A stretch of DNA of 64,000 nucleotides from Pelodera strongyloides (Eukaryota > Nematoda > Chromadorea > Rhabditida > Rhabditidae): positions 124,001 to 188,000 of the forward strand of contig JAANDG010000174.1 of NCBI GenBank assembly GCA_036852015.1, in the 5' to 3' direction. Shown one piece after another: positions 23,517 to 37,293 of the stretch. The notes under the pieces were generated by a model, which was not told the origin of the DNA, did no database searches, and worked only from the letters and a program-made list of their open reading frames with translations. Position 1 is the stretch's first letter; every line of letters begins with the position of its first letter. The translations under genes and the position numbers were made by a program.

Positions 23517-26500
23517 GATAGGGAAAGCTACATACAGACAGCAAGCAACGTGACGTGTCACCAAAAAAAACTATTAAAGGGAATATGTAGGCACTCAAAA
23601 TGAGCAAAACAACTGCGAAACTAGAGTTTCCACACCAGACATGAATTTAAGTAGGCGACTGAATATGTAAATTCGAATATTCTCATTTGCATGCAAATAT
23701 GTCGCTGTTGCATGCTATATGCCGATGTATGCACACATATGCAAATTTTTTTGCTCCATCAGCACTGCCGTGTAAGCCAGGGGGTCAAGCAACGCGTTTA
23801 CTATGGAAAAGATGAACTTTGAAAATCATTTTCTTTTAAATGGGAAACTTTTAACAATTTTTGTTGTTGTTTCCTTAATGAGGAACACACATTCTATTAA
23901 TACAGCTTAACTTCAAAAAGGGCATACATATTCCCTTTAAAACATTTTCCACCTGCGGAATTCCACTCACAAAAAAACCAAACCCCCTCAACTCAAAAAA
24001 TACACATTTTCTCTTCGTTTGCGCATATAACTCACTTTGTTTTCAATCGCATCTACATATGGAAGAATTCAACAAATAAAAAGAACGCACATAATTAGAC
24101 ATTAGGTATCTCACATAAAACATGCCTAATAACTACTATAAAAAGGAAAACTAGTTGTTCGAATATTTCCAAAAACATGTGAGAGAGACGAGAATATAGT
24201 GTGTTCTCTTATCAACTTTTAATCGGGGAGTGACAGAAGGACAGAACGAAATGCTATTGGACAAGTTCGTACTCAACTCACATACCGAATAACAAAAGAA
24301 GGGGATATATTTGAGTGGGATAAGGGTATAAATCCCATGGGTGCGTAAAATGGATCTGGTTTGATTTAGTTGTCTGAACGTTATATTCATTCTATTGAGG
24401 TCGAGCGATAAATGGCTGATTTTGATTACGGATCTGTTACACTCAAATTAATTGTCTCCTCTCCGTACAATCCCTACAACTTGATGGTATTACCGAAATA
24501 AGGAGTTATCATCAAAGTATTCCCACCTCCAGCAGTTGTCCGAAGAAAATGCTGGGGTGACACGCACTCGATTTTACGCAACGATAATTCTCGGGAATAA
24601 ATTGCGAAAAACTAGTGAAGACAATTAGACAATAGATAATTGGTTGGTGATCTGATCACATAACTGACAAAGCAGATTCATACACGCGCACATTTTTTCT
24701 ACTAAAAAGTAGTGGTAATACTAAATAGATCATCACCAACAATCGTCATACCAGCTTACCGCTATGCTAGTGGTGACTCCGAAAGAAAAAGCTCACCCGA
24801 AAAAGAAAACCATATAATCCGAGATGGTCGACTGAATGGTTAACGTGTTCAGACAGTGAGATTGCACAGAACTAGAATGCTGCCAGCCAGTAATTCAGTA
24901 AGTCGTAAGGGAGTGAATACAGAGCGTGACGGACCAACGACACGATAAAGGGTCTTAAAAACAATCTTAACAAGTGCAATACTGAAAACTGAATGAATAC
25001 AATTTGCCAAACAATACTGTTTGTTTACGAAAACAGGTGATATCTTTAAATTGTCAATGAATCAATATAGCAATAAGAATAAGGCGAATGATCATAAAAG
25101 AAGAAAGTGAAACTGCCAGGGAAGGCGAACAGTAATGGGGAGAAAGTTGACAAAATGATTTGGTCAGTCGATACCTGAGAGAGGAGGGGCGGGGAAGAGT
25201 AAGAAGGCAGATGGACAGAGAGATGGAGGGAAAGAGGGAGACGTAGACAGACATACCCAAGAGAGAGAGCGGAAAAACAGCAAAACATAGCGTCAGCAAT
25301 TAGCGCTGCAGATGAGCAAAAGATTTGAGTAGGTAAACAGGCCTTCAACTCTTAATATTTCACGGGACAAGCTGGCCAATCAGCTGTTTTTTATTGTTTT
25401 CGATCACTAGCAGTAAGGCAAAAATGAAACGAATATCCACTGATTAATAGTTGTTTTCAAAGTGGCCTTAGGTCGTAGAAAAGGACTAAAAGGAGGACAT
25501 TTCTGCAAAGACCCAGAAGGTTCACGTCGACTAATGACTTACGTATAAACTATAAACTCATCCGAAAAGTAGATAAAAAACGATTCGCATATGTTTCACA
25601 AATCAATATCAGGCAATCAGGCCCCGCAGTAATGTTTTGTGCAGAAAAGGTGAATCATTTTTTATTACGTTCTTGTATATTTTGGTAGGAGGAGGGCAAG
25701 GGGAGGCGGGGCCAGAACTTGCGATGGCGATGTCTATATAAGATAGAAAACATACAAAGTGCAATGATTTTCTCGATTGTAGATTGCAAATAGACAAGAG
25801 GGTAAAAATATCAAAACCAATCTTCACTTCAAGAAACACACAGCGATTTTCATAAACATTAACATAGTGTCCTCCGTAGCCTATGAGACATAAGAAGGAC
25901 TCAAAGACCACATCCACGCCACATCGCGAATCAGCATGAATACAACAGTAAGAAATATTATATAAGTAAATCCGCGCACCTTTCACTAAAACTTAAATCT
26001 TCCTCACAGTCGTGAAATTCCTCTTCGATATCACTTGGATAGGCTGAAAAGAACAAGCAATGCGCTTAGAAGACTAATCACAGAAAATAAAATTACTTCC
26101 ATAGGATGAAAAACCAAATAAAACAGTTCTACGGCTAACGGCCAGTGCATATGGTACGGTACTTAATTCCCTATGTCTGACACGATGACGTAGATTAAAA
26201 CAAGTGCTAAACTTACGAAGGACGTTGCTGTTACTTCTTGCAGTGGCCCGTTCCAAATTCGAGTGTTGGAGGGCCAAAGTTTCCAGTTGCTCTTGCAATC
26301 TAAATAGGGTTGGGACATGAAGTATTCGTGACGATTTGACAAGGTGAGAGCCGTGCAGCAAATGAAAGTATGAAAGACAATCATATTGCATCAGGAGAGT
26401 AACAGGTACCAGTACGACTCAACTCTGAATGCTCACACAATGCTTTAGTTGGCATGGCAACGTAACTTCACAGATGTAACCATTTTAATGCCAGTCTATG

Positions 26501-27617
26501 CACTCAACTGAGAGACACGGGAAAATAGAGCGACAAGCAGACAAGGTTGCAAAACAGGAAATATTGTTTAAGTATTACAACATGTTCAGACTTAAAATAA
26601 ACAACAAAGTTAAGACGGGTATGAAACTGAACGGTAACTTAAGAGGAGAAAGAACTAGAAAATAAGAGGGTCCAAAGAGAAATGTACAAATGTACAAAAG
26701 TACCCGCTATTTCCCAGGTAACCCATTTCAACCCCTAACGACAAAAAGAAAACCTCCAACTCCAACCGTACCTAATCTTCTGTTGTGTTTCGTTCTGTAC
26801 AACCCTTCCAATCTTCTTGCCCTCTTTCTCGCAAATACTCACAAATTCCTCGGCTGCTTGCACTACCGCCGATGTGGTTAACTGCAATGAATAATGAATA
26901 CTCTATACTCTTTGAATTAATCAATAAAGTATTGCTGAACTTGATCTGGCAATACTCCACATGAGCATATCACCCCGCAGTGCGCTAGCTCGCAGACACG
27001 ACACTAACTCAACGCCGTTAAGAACGCGACAAAGGTGTCTGGAGTTCGGAAATAAACAAAACATGCAGGAACCTTGTAACTCTCATCTCACAACCATAAT
27101 TTCAGAAAAAATCTACCGAATCAAGAATTGCCCACCTTAAACAAAGCCGCGCGTTCGGCCACCACTTTGTGCTGTGGGTCCAATTCACTCGTAACCGCAA
27201 TCAATTCATCTGCGTGCTTTCCTGCAAATGCAAAGAATCCATTAATCAAACATAACTCAATTACCATAGCTCTTGAACAGGCATTTCTCATCACTAGACA
27301 ATTAATGGTCAGTATAACCAATGTCGGAAGACCATAAACTGAAGAATACTTATTCAATCAAAATAAAAGTAACATTAGAGATCACACACACATGCAGAAT
27401 ACTGGCCGACGATTAATAGAGGTAATATAAAATCTAAATATCCTCAAAAATCATAAGAATGAGAATTTATCGGAAAAGTAGTTCGAATTGCCCGAAAGAA
27501 CTATTAAGAGGGACAGAAACTTTAACAAAAACAGAGATCGATAAGGAAACGGCGACTCGTAGAAGAAAAACATAAAAGCCGGAAGAGGAAAGGAGAAAGC
27601 TACTAAACAATAACAAC

Positions 27618-27660
<43 letters not shown>

Positions 27661-30600
27661 GACTACAAACTTCAAGGTTGACCCATGGCCTAAGCCCGCT
27701 GACTGGCTCACCGGCGAACCAAACCACCACCGGAATTAGAATATTGCATAAACTTAGAGGGTTCATGGCTGAACCACCTCCGCAATTAGCATATAAGGTA
27801 TGGGAAGCCCGGAGGTGGTACGAGAAATTTATTAGAAACGTACCAGGAATAGAGAAAATTACGCGAACCACCTCCGGACTCACCGGCGAGGTTTACGCCC
27901 TGGGTTGACCTTATCATTCTTCACAGAAAGGAACTCCAAGTCCGAAGTCCGAAACTCAAACAAACAGAAATTCTCCCATGTTCAAACAGTTTTCTTGGTG
28001 AAATATGAGAACTATTATGAAACCAACGATCACGGGGACTACTTCAACTATTGAATTACACTGATAAACCAAGTAGACAAAAAGGGGAAAATTGCGGGGG
28101 GGGGGGGGGAAGGGGGGAATATGAAAGCGCTTTTGATTTTATCTCTATATGAGAACAAAGGGTGTTCAAACTATATACAAAACTGAATGCTCCTTTTTCT
28201 TTTAACATTACATATTGCATTCCGATGCTATAACAGTTGCAAAGAAGCTACACGATACGAGATCTCGAAGCACTATTACTGATTACTCTAATCAAATAAC
28301 ACCATAATACACACTGAACGAATGAATGAACTCCCGGCAGTCAGATGGCGTTTTCATAAAATGGCCATTACCAAACAAACAAACAAGCAAACATTACCAA
28401 AAAATATAGAGGAGCCAGTTAGAGTAGTAAGTAACCGAGAAACCGGCAGACAATGCATAAGTAGTAACTAACCGAGCATGTTCGCACAGGTCTTCAGACT
28501 GTCCAGTCTTGATTGGAGTGCCTTGTTCGACTGTGCCATCACTTCCACTCCACCACGACCACCACTACCCGCTTGCGCTTCTTCATCTTCATCTAAAAGA
28601 GTGACGTTTCATTTCGCTCGTACCTCACTTCATGAAAACTAGAGTTTTGCAAAAAAAAAGACAAAGACTAGAAAAGAGTGAAGTTTCATTCACCTTTCAC
28701 ATACTTCTTATGTTTTCGAGGCAATCGTTATATATCGTTATTATTCTAATGTTTCGTCTACCTGATATAAGATACATGTCTGAAGAAAAAAATAAAATAA
28801 AAGCAGGTTCTGTTCTGTTTTCCCATGAACACAACGACAAAAGTACTGAATAACCAACCCGATTCGGCCTGTTTGATTGCCTTATGTCTTGCATATTCCA
28901 ATGCGCTCAGCCATTTCTGCCTATCGACATCGTTGCCCGCCTTTAGATGAAACGTCTGCGAGGAGGCTGATATGACGATATTGTTGGTTACCTGAAACGT
29001 TTAATATAAAAATATAAATAAACACAATATAACTGCTCGTTGCCTCGTTCCGAAGGATACTCGGTGTTCGCCGCTTCTTGTATAAACTATATAATTTAAA
29101 TTTTAAATGCAATATTTCAAATGCACACAGGGCATAAAACTCGTCGGGAAAGGCTCAAAACCACCATCCAAACATATGTAGTGTTTTCGAAACTTGTATC
29201 TCTTTATGATACGTTTCTGATTTTCAGCATACCTAATATTCTAATCCCGACGGTGGTATGGCTACGAGCTCAAGACCACCGTCTAAATTTATGCAATATG
29301 CTAATTCGGATGGTGGTTTCGTCGGTCAGAGCGTCAACGAGTTTATGCCATGAATGCACACGAGTTGTTCTAATCTCCTACCTTGTCTGACAATATACGT
29401 GCTTCTTGTAGATTGATGCTCCCTCTACACGACTCGCCCACTTCGTGCTGATTTCTAAAAAAAAGGAATAAATAAACTTTCGATCTACTTTTTCAATAAA
29501 CCTGTAATTTATCATTTCCTTTTACATAGTAGACAGGAGTTTCTCTGAAAAAATTCTCTCTCTCTCTCTCTCTCTCTGCGGTCAGAGACAAATGCAAATA
29601 TTTGACCACTTTTCACGCGACATACACTACTTACTCCTCACACTCATATGTATAGCAGTTTTTCATTCTTCCTTTCACAAACAGCATCAGCTCGAATGAT
29701 GACAAGTTCAAACTCATACAAATCCATGAAAACTCTCAAGTGAAGAGCAACGATACATGCATGTGTGCCCAATCTATACACATCTTTCAAATGATTCGAA
29801 AAAATAACATGAAAGCAAATGCCCCAAAAATTTCACCAAAAACTCAACAGTGGAAACCCAAAGAGGCTAGAGGTTCAAAGCTTCAAAACATAGAATTCCC
29901 GCTTCCCCACTATCTCTCCCATAGCAAAAGAAATGTCTTATTGTCTTATGAAAATAGGTGCCTCCGAGATAAGAAGTGATTGTGCACTAACAATAAACCA
30001 TACATCGATTGTTGATTGCAAACGAGGACAACAAATTGGCTTTGCATACATATAAAGATAACTGTTGAAAATAATCGATAGTAGCGGAGTATTTCAAACA
30101 CGAGTTCGAGTACCCAGACAACCACATACAGTAGTACAAAATAGTACTCTCAGCTTCTGTCCTCAGACCTTCTAACACTAACTCCCAACATCTCCCTTAC
30201 ACAATCTCATACTCCTTGTCCTCGTACTTTTTCTTCCTCTTCTTCGATGGTTTCTTCACATCGTCATGTTCCGTCGGTCTCCATGTACAAAGCAAAGACT
30301 TGCGCGCGTTCCGCAACCGTTCTCGTATCGTCATTCTCCACGGGAATAATTGTGGACCGGGATTATCGGGAATAGAATACCTAGTAGACTAGATACAGAA
30401 TGACTAGTTGCACGAAACAAATGAATAGTTGAATATAATTTTAGTAAAACAAATATTATTGTGAAGAAATCCACAGCTCTCCCTACCTGATAAAAAAAAC
30501 ATGAATGCAAGTTTGCAAGTTATAAAAACAAATTGTAAAAATCCGACAAGCAAACAAATCAACGACAATAAATAATCCACAAAATATTGCATTGCACTGC

Positions 30601-31633
30601 ATCTGAATCAAGGATCATTGGTCAATTGGTCTACAACTAAACTATCAATCTTCTTCTATGCAGTAGTAAATTGTACAGTTCTAATCAGAAGGGGTCAAAG
30701 TACTAGAATACAACGTGTCATACGTTCACGTCAATAATAGCACTTGCAAAACAAAAGAAGGGTGCTACTGGTCGTAAATACAAAAGACAATGACTTTTCT
30801 TTATAGTGAAGCAGAACTGTCATAACTAAAAGTGGACTCGTGAACTGGAATAGGGAGAAGCATCATACCAATATCAATTAACTAACTAATGTATATGTTA
30901 CTGGTTATGTAATTCATGCAAGAAAGCTAGAACACATGCACGACAAAGTAAAGAAGAGGAAATATAATTCAGCATGGAATATGGAAAATTCTTTGGCAAA
31001 CTTGAAGCGAGAAATATAGCAAGAGAAGGAGAGAGAGAGAGAGAGAGAGAAAAAGAGGGGAGAGGAGGGAGAGAGAGAGAGAGAGGGGAGAGAAGGAGAG
31101 AGAGCAGGAATGAAAAAGACACACACAGAGAGAGATAAACCGGTCGACCACAATAAAGAATGGGAGAAACTTCCCAAGAGCTACCGGCAGACACTTACGA
31201 GACAGGCTGAGGCACTACGGCATCCTGCGGCAATTATGCAACTAGACTGCCCACATCAACTTGCTCGTTTGCTTGCTCGTTTCGCAGAAAAGAAACCGTG
31301 TACACACACTACGTTCCGCCAATGAATTGTGGAATAAATCACGATTTCTTACTGCATTGTACACTATATAGGTGAATCGAAGCCTCCTAAGGTCCTAAGT
31401 TAAATCGTTAAATGTAAACTACAACTAAACCACAAAAGGAACACCGAAGGAAGTCACAGTGTGCGCGTGAGAAGCGCAAGGAGGGAAAACCTGGGAACCG
31501 TGAACTGTCCTTCTATTGTATTATGCAGCGGACAGCAGAGATAGGGAAGGAGAGGGAGCTCCAAAGGGCGGAGGGGTAGAAGTAGAATACAGTAGAAAAA
31601 GGTTTGAAGACAGAAACAGAGATACAAATAAAC

Positions 31634-31677
<44 letters not shown>

Positions 31678-34600
31678 AAGAGGGGTAAAGCAGGGAGACA
31701 AATGTGAAGCCCAAAAATGGGGTGTCCTGATTAGACTAGAAGAAAGAAGCACTGGACTCTCACGGTAGCATTCTTCTCCTTCTATAATGACTTCTTACCT
31801 ACGAGCAAAGCGAAGGTTTGAAGAAACAAATTTATCAGGTGCCTAAACTTTCAATACAATATCGATTCCTTCTCCTTCGAAAAATTTCAGTCAAATTGCA
31901 ACACAAAAAGCCCAAGTGATTATTCACCTTTTCATTTTCGAATATGATGAAAAGGTAGACAAAAATACAAACATACAAAAAAAGATTTCCTAATTTCCTA
32001 CATTATTCTTTAAAGAGAACGTCAACCCAAAATACACTGAGATTCTATAAGACTAGAGACATTTTTTGAGCCCAACATGCAAAACTCGCTTGACATTCCC
32101 TTTAAATGCGTTCATCAGGGAAAATTAGTAGCAAATAAACGCACAAATTATTCATTATTCGTTAACATAATCAACACTAAACAAAGTACGCTAGCCTTTT
32201 TGGGAGACATTTTTGAAAGGTAAAATCAGTCCGATATCAGATAGGTTTGCAGTCTACTGTGATAAGGATTGGACAAAAAAACCTAATATTGCACCTGGTT
32301 GAGAAACGAATATTCATAAGGTCGCACGCTAATTATCCTGCGATATCGCCTATTTTCGGAGGGGAATTTCAACCTATTTGGCAAATTATCAGGAGTTAGA
32401 CCCGGGACGTTTTCACGTTTAACTTTACTCAAATTGCAACAAAAAATTGGTTCAGGCCCATGTACAAACCAGGTTATATGACAATGACTGGACGATGGTC
32501 GATTAACAAGCCACTAGACTCAACTGAAGTTACCATATAGCGCAGAGCGCACAGAATAAATATGGAATAGATCAATAGAGTTCAACCAATAGAAAAAGGC
32601 TCCATAACCGACTCACTTTCAAAGGGAGAGAGAGAGGGAGGGAGGAGGGAGCAGAGATAGAAGAGGAAATATGGGACTGCATAAACTATTCCAAATTCCA
32701 AGCATTTGAACTGCTCTGTTAATGTTTTCCAAGCTTGTTCCGAGAAACTAGGCCTCTCCAAGCTTGTTCCGACTATTTTCCCAGTATTCTCCAACAACTT
32801 TCTCGGCCCAAGCTCGGAAAACCCGAGTTTCTCGGGCCAAGCTGGGAAAATACTGGGCCCGAGTTGGGGCGTCAAGGGGGCGTGGTTGGCCAATGTATAC
32901 GATACTACACTTAACGTCTATCGAGGCTGCGTAGTATGCTTTTCGACGCGCATGCATTTTCGAATATTTTTATTTTTTATTTTCACTTCAGCAAATTTTA
33001 CACATGTATTCACTGTTATTGCTTGTTCGCTGCGTTGCTTTCGAAATTGGTGTTATTGTTTGTCACTTGTGTGTTTACGCATATCACAGTTCAACGATGC
33101 CGTATACCTGTAGAAATTTCCCCATATTTTTCGTTAATTGTACGCCTGAATAGAGTGGTATCACGTTCTATTCGTCTTGCTTTTTAAACCTGTAGTATAG
33201 GATACGAAGATGAAGTCTACACACACAGCGCTGGATCGCAGGCACAGTGCGTCCGTTCCCTTGGATCCATAGGAGGAAGAGGTTTTCTCGCAAGGAAATA
33301 AGCAGGAAACAGGTATGCAGTTCAGCACATGGGATATCGGGGTTTTCACTTTCCTGTGTTTCAACAACTTAACAGTAGTTTTTCACGGCCACTTGCAACA
33401 ACTGACACTGATTGGTGGATGGGGTACTTGGAGTTATTTCGTGGTTTTAAAAGTTTACTGCGAAAAGCGGAAATGTCTGTTCGTGTCGTATTGACAGGTT
33501 AGCTAGTTTGCCGCTTAGTCATGCCGCACGTGAAATAGTCTATTTGGAATACGGTCCAGCCAAAGGTATCATGATGGGCAAATTCAAGAATTGTAATTAT
33601 TGGTGCTGTATTTTAGGTTGTCCTTGTCCTTAGCCGTTCTCAAATCTTCATAGTAAGTGGGATTTGGGAATTCTTCTACCTAGCGGACGAGGTAAATATT
33701 TTAAATTTATCATTGTCTTATCTTTTTTTTTTACTTTTCCTTTCCCCAGTTTTGGCTGGAGAGTCGGTGAGCTTGCAGTTGTAAGCCGGGCAAGCCCACA
33801 TTTCTCCTCTTCCCTTTGTTTTTGTTCAACTTTTGCTTGTACACTTTTTTCTGCTTCTTAATCAAAAATGAGAAGTAACAAGAGTGAAATTTCAGAGCGC
33901 ATCATCCCATTCATGGTGAGCTGTGACTGTTTGGCTCAGTATGTGTGAAATGCTTGCTTTACTCATCGAGGTCTGCTTTTCTTTTTTACTCTTTCATGGT
34001 ATTTATGTTTATTTTGTTGGTGTACAGGTGTGCTTAGCTGATGCTATCTGGACTATTAGTTGGACGTTTTTTTATGGAAATACCTCTTACCTGCTTTATA
34101 TTATAAGCTAATCAATCCAGTCACATATAGAACTCTATTTTAGGTGGCTGAACTAATGGACTCTGGTCTCTTCGACGACGAGGTAAATATCTTTATTATT
34201 CTGCTCGTTTCGCATATTGTGTTCCTCCCAACAATGGTGCAAGTTGATTTGAGCTTGCGGACTTGTGGACGATCACGATGTGATGTGTAATTCCCAATTT
34301 CCCTTGCAATTTTTCAACTAAACTTTTGGATTTGAAATTCTTTGATTCTTTCAGTACGGACGTGCACGGATGAGGCGAGGAACTGGTTGCCTTAACGTCA
34401 TTCTACTTCTGCTCATTCGTAGAGAGAGGTCAGTTTTCTCTAACATTTTTCCATATTATGTTTTAATGATGTAGTACTTTCATAAGTTATTGTTATATTG
34501 CGTGTTAGGCGTATTCTCAACGAAAAAAGGTTACAATAATAATTACTGTCCTACTCTTTCTACCTTTCTAGTTCTAGTTCCCGTATTTCCCAAAGCTGCA

Positions 34601-37259
34601 ACAAGGGTGAGCTTGTTAGTTTGCCTAAGGTCCCACACTCCCACACATTTTCCCGTTTCAGCGCTGTATATATGCCTATGTCGTTTAAGCTTTGTTATTT
34701 ATATTTATAAATTATTACGTCTTTTTCGAAAGGTGTCCGAAGTGCAAATAATTAAGTGCTTTTTTCTCATATCTACCCTTCCCTATTTCAGTTCGATCCA
34801 CTCATCCACTGGTCGCTGCAACAAAGAAGGGAAGATCTTGGTTCCTGTTCACTGCCGCATTCATGAGGTATACTTTTATTTTCCACTTTCATCTTGTTGA
34901 ATTTTGTCAGTGTGTCTTTGTTTCGTTTCACCTATTTATTCTATTTTCGTGTGAGTGTTCTTCTTGTTTGCAATAGCTGGGAACCCGGAATAGGAACTCA
35001 GGCTCATGGGATGGCCTTTGCATTTTAAACATTAAACAGCCCGTTCCCGTTCTTGCAGGGGCAGCGTAGATTATATGGGGATGTGCAGCCTACACACTTC
35101 GAAACTCGGCCATTATATCTCTTTAAGTGCTATCTACTCTTTAAATGCTAAACGGTTAGATTTCAGGATCTACGAGGTACGACGCACGAGAGCCTTGAAT
35201 GGAATGGCGCTGGGCTTCGGACAAGAGAGCATGGCGAATAACCAATCCAACCAGATTCGTTGAGTTTTTCATATTAGGTATTAGATTCTAATTTCCAATT
35301 TCCTTATAATTAAATAGCGAAACCCCAGGTTCACATTTGTTCTTGTTTTCAAAAGTAACGTAATAGAGTATTTAGGAGCTGCTTCGCGAGCCCGAAACAG
35401 GGCGAAGGCCCAAAAAATCACTCAAGGCGGCTTTCACTTTCCATACATAGCAACTCGCTACAAAAAAATTGAAGATCTGATTTGAATTATTAATTATTAG
35501 ATCTTCGCATGCAAGTATGATACTAACGGCTACGTGTACTCATTAAGTGTGTCCCTGATCTTCAATTTTTGTAGCAAGTTTTTCAGTGAGTCTCTATCTC
35601 TATACGCAAAGTGAAAGCCGCCCTGAATGATTATTTGAGCTGTTTCGAGTTTCCGAAACGGCTCTTAAATACTCCATAAAGTTTGAACACAAGCTACTCT
35701 ACGTTTAATTTGTTAGTTAGTTTCTTGTATTAGCATATCAACTATTAATTGTTGAGGCAGGTTTATTTACTGTGATCTCTGTACTGTACTCTTTTTCCCT
35801 ATTGGCACGTTGGTTGTCGTTTCTAATATCGTGTGCCTTTGTGATTCCACATACGTGTACTTTTTAAATCTCTTTGTATTAGTTCATAGTTATTTCTTAC
35901 TACATTAATAATATTCGCTGTATTATTATTATTGTTTATATGCAGCTTTTAAATGAGTACAAGTATTCGTATAATATGTATGCATTAATAGAACAATGGA
36001 TTTGTATATGTGATAAGTCCTAATAGTATGTGATGTATTAGTATATGTATTAGTATCTTACTTCTCTAATGTAGTAGTAATAGTATGCTATCTCGTAATA
36101 TATTATAAGTCTTTTACCCTAGAAAATATGTATTTCTCCTTTATATTGTAAGATAAGAATGACGTATTCCTATAGACCAAACATGTTCAGATTTTATTTT
36201 ATTTTGCATCGCTTTTGCTACTTTAAAATAAAAATATTAAATATTTATTATTTTTATATATAGGCGGCGGTTTTTTGTCGCGGTGCGACGTGCGGTGGGA
36301 ATTGTATCGTTGTCTGCGCTCTCCTCGGCGAGAGTGCGTTTCCAAGCTTGTTCCCAGGATTCTCCGAGCTTGGACCCAGTAAAATCCCAGTAGAAAAACA
36401 ATACAATTCTACTGGGTTTTTACTGGGTCCAAGCTCGGAGAATCCTGGGAACAAGCTTGGAAATAATGATCATAGTGTGGAACCGGATGGACATACTATG
36501 GACCTCGCCGCTATTCCAGGGATGACAACGCCCTATATTTGCATATTTATTATGCTTAAAGCGCAATAACTGCCGGTTTTTGAAACGCATCGTGCGTGGA
36601 CAACTACACTCTTATGTGTTTATGCTAAGTGGGGTCAAATTTTAGTCGACTTTTATTATAATAATGCCCGCTTGCATATGATGCATGGGAATACAGTTAG
36701 ACAAAAAAGGTTGTTATACCGCTTTAACACATATGCCCTGAGAAAGAAGATGGTGATATGCAAATTGTCGTCAGTGAAATGCCTACTTACTAACTTACAA
36801 GTATTCAATTGGGAAGGTACGGTACAGCGCATCCAGAAACAAAAGGACTGAACAATTCTCATGCTCCGCTAGCATCTGCTTCACAAACATGATGACTATC
36901 GTTGTTCGAAGACCTTTAGAGATAATAAATGCGTGACAAGGTGCAATTTATCTGACCGTTTATGCGTGTATTCCGTGATTCACCCAGATATAGGGGAAGA
37001 AAAAAGTGTGCCTGCCACGCGATGAAATAGATAGTATGTGCGCATACAATGAATGGGCAAACATTACAAGACATAAGAGGCCCCAACGAGGTGCACTTGC
37101 ATAAAACAAGCGCAGATCAAAGGTTGGCGCATTCGATATTATGACGCTTTCTTTGCATACACCATCTACTTACATCAGCATTAGCATAATAAAAACGAAA
37201 CAAAAATTGGCAACGATACAACTCTGAACCGTGACTGTAAACTTCAACAAAAATCCCCC

Positions 37260-37293
<34 letters not shown>

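Noticed and set aside
30898..31194. Ser/Leu-rich minus-strand frames
   Set aside because: Produced by (GA)n tracts; the same holds for frames at 14.7, 23.5, 25.2, 27.6 and 31.6 kb.
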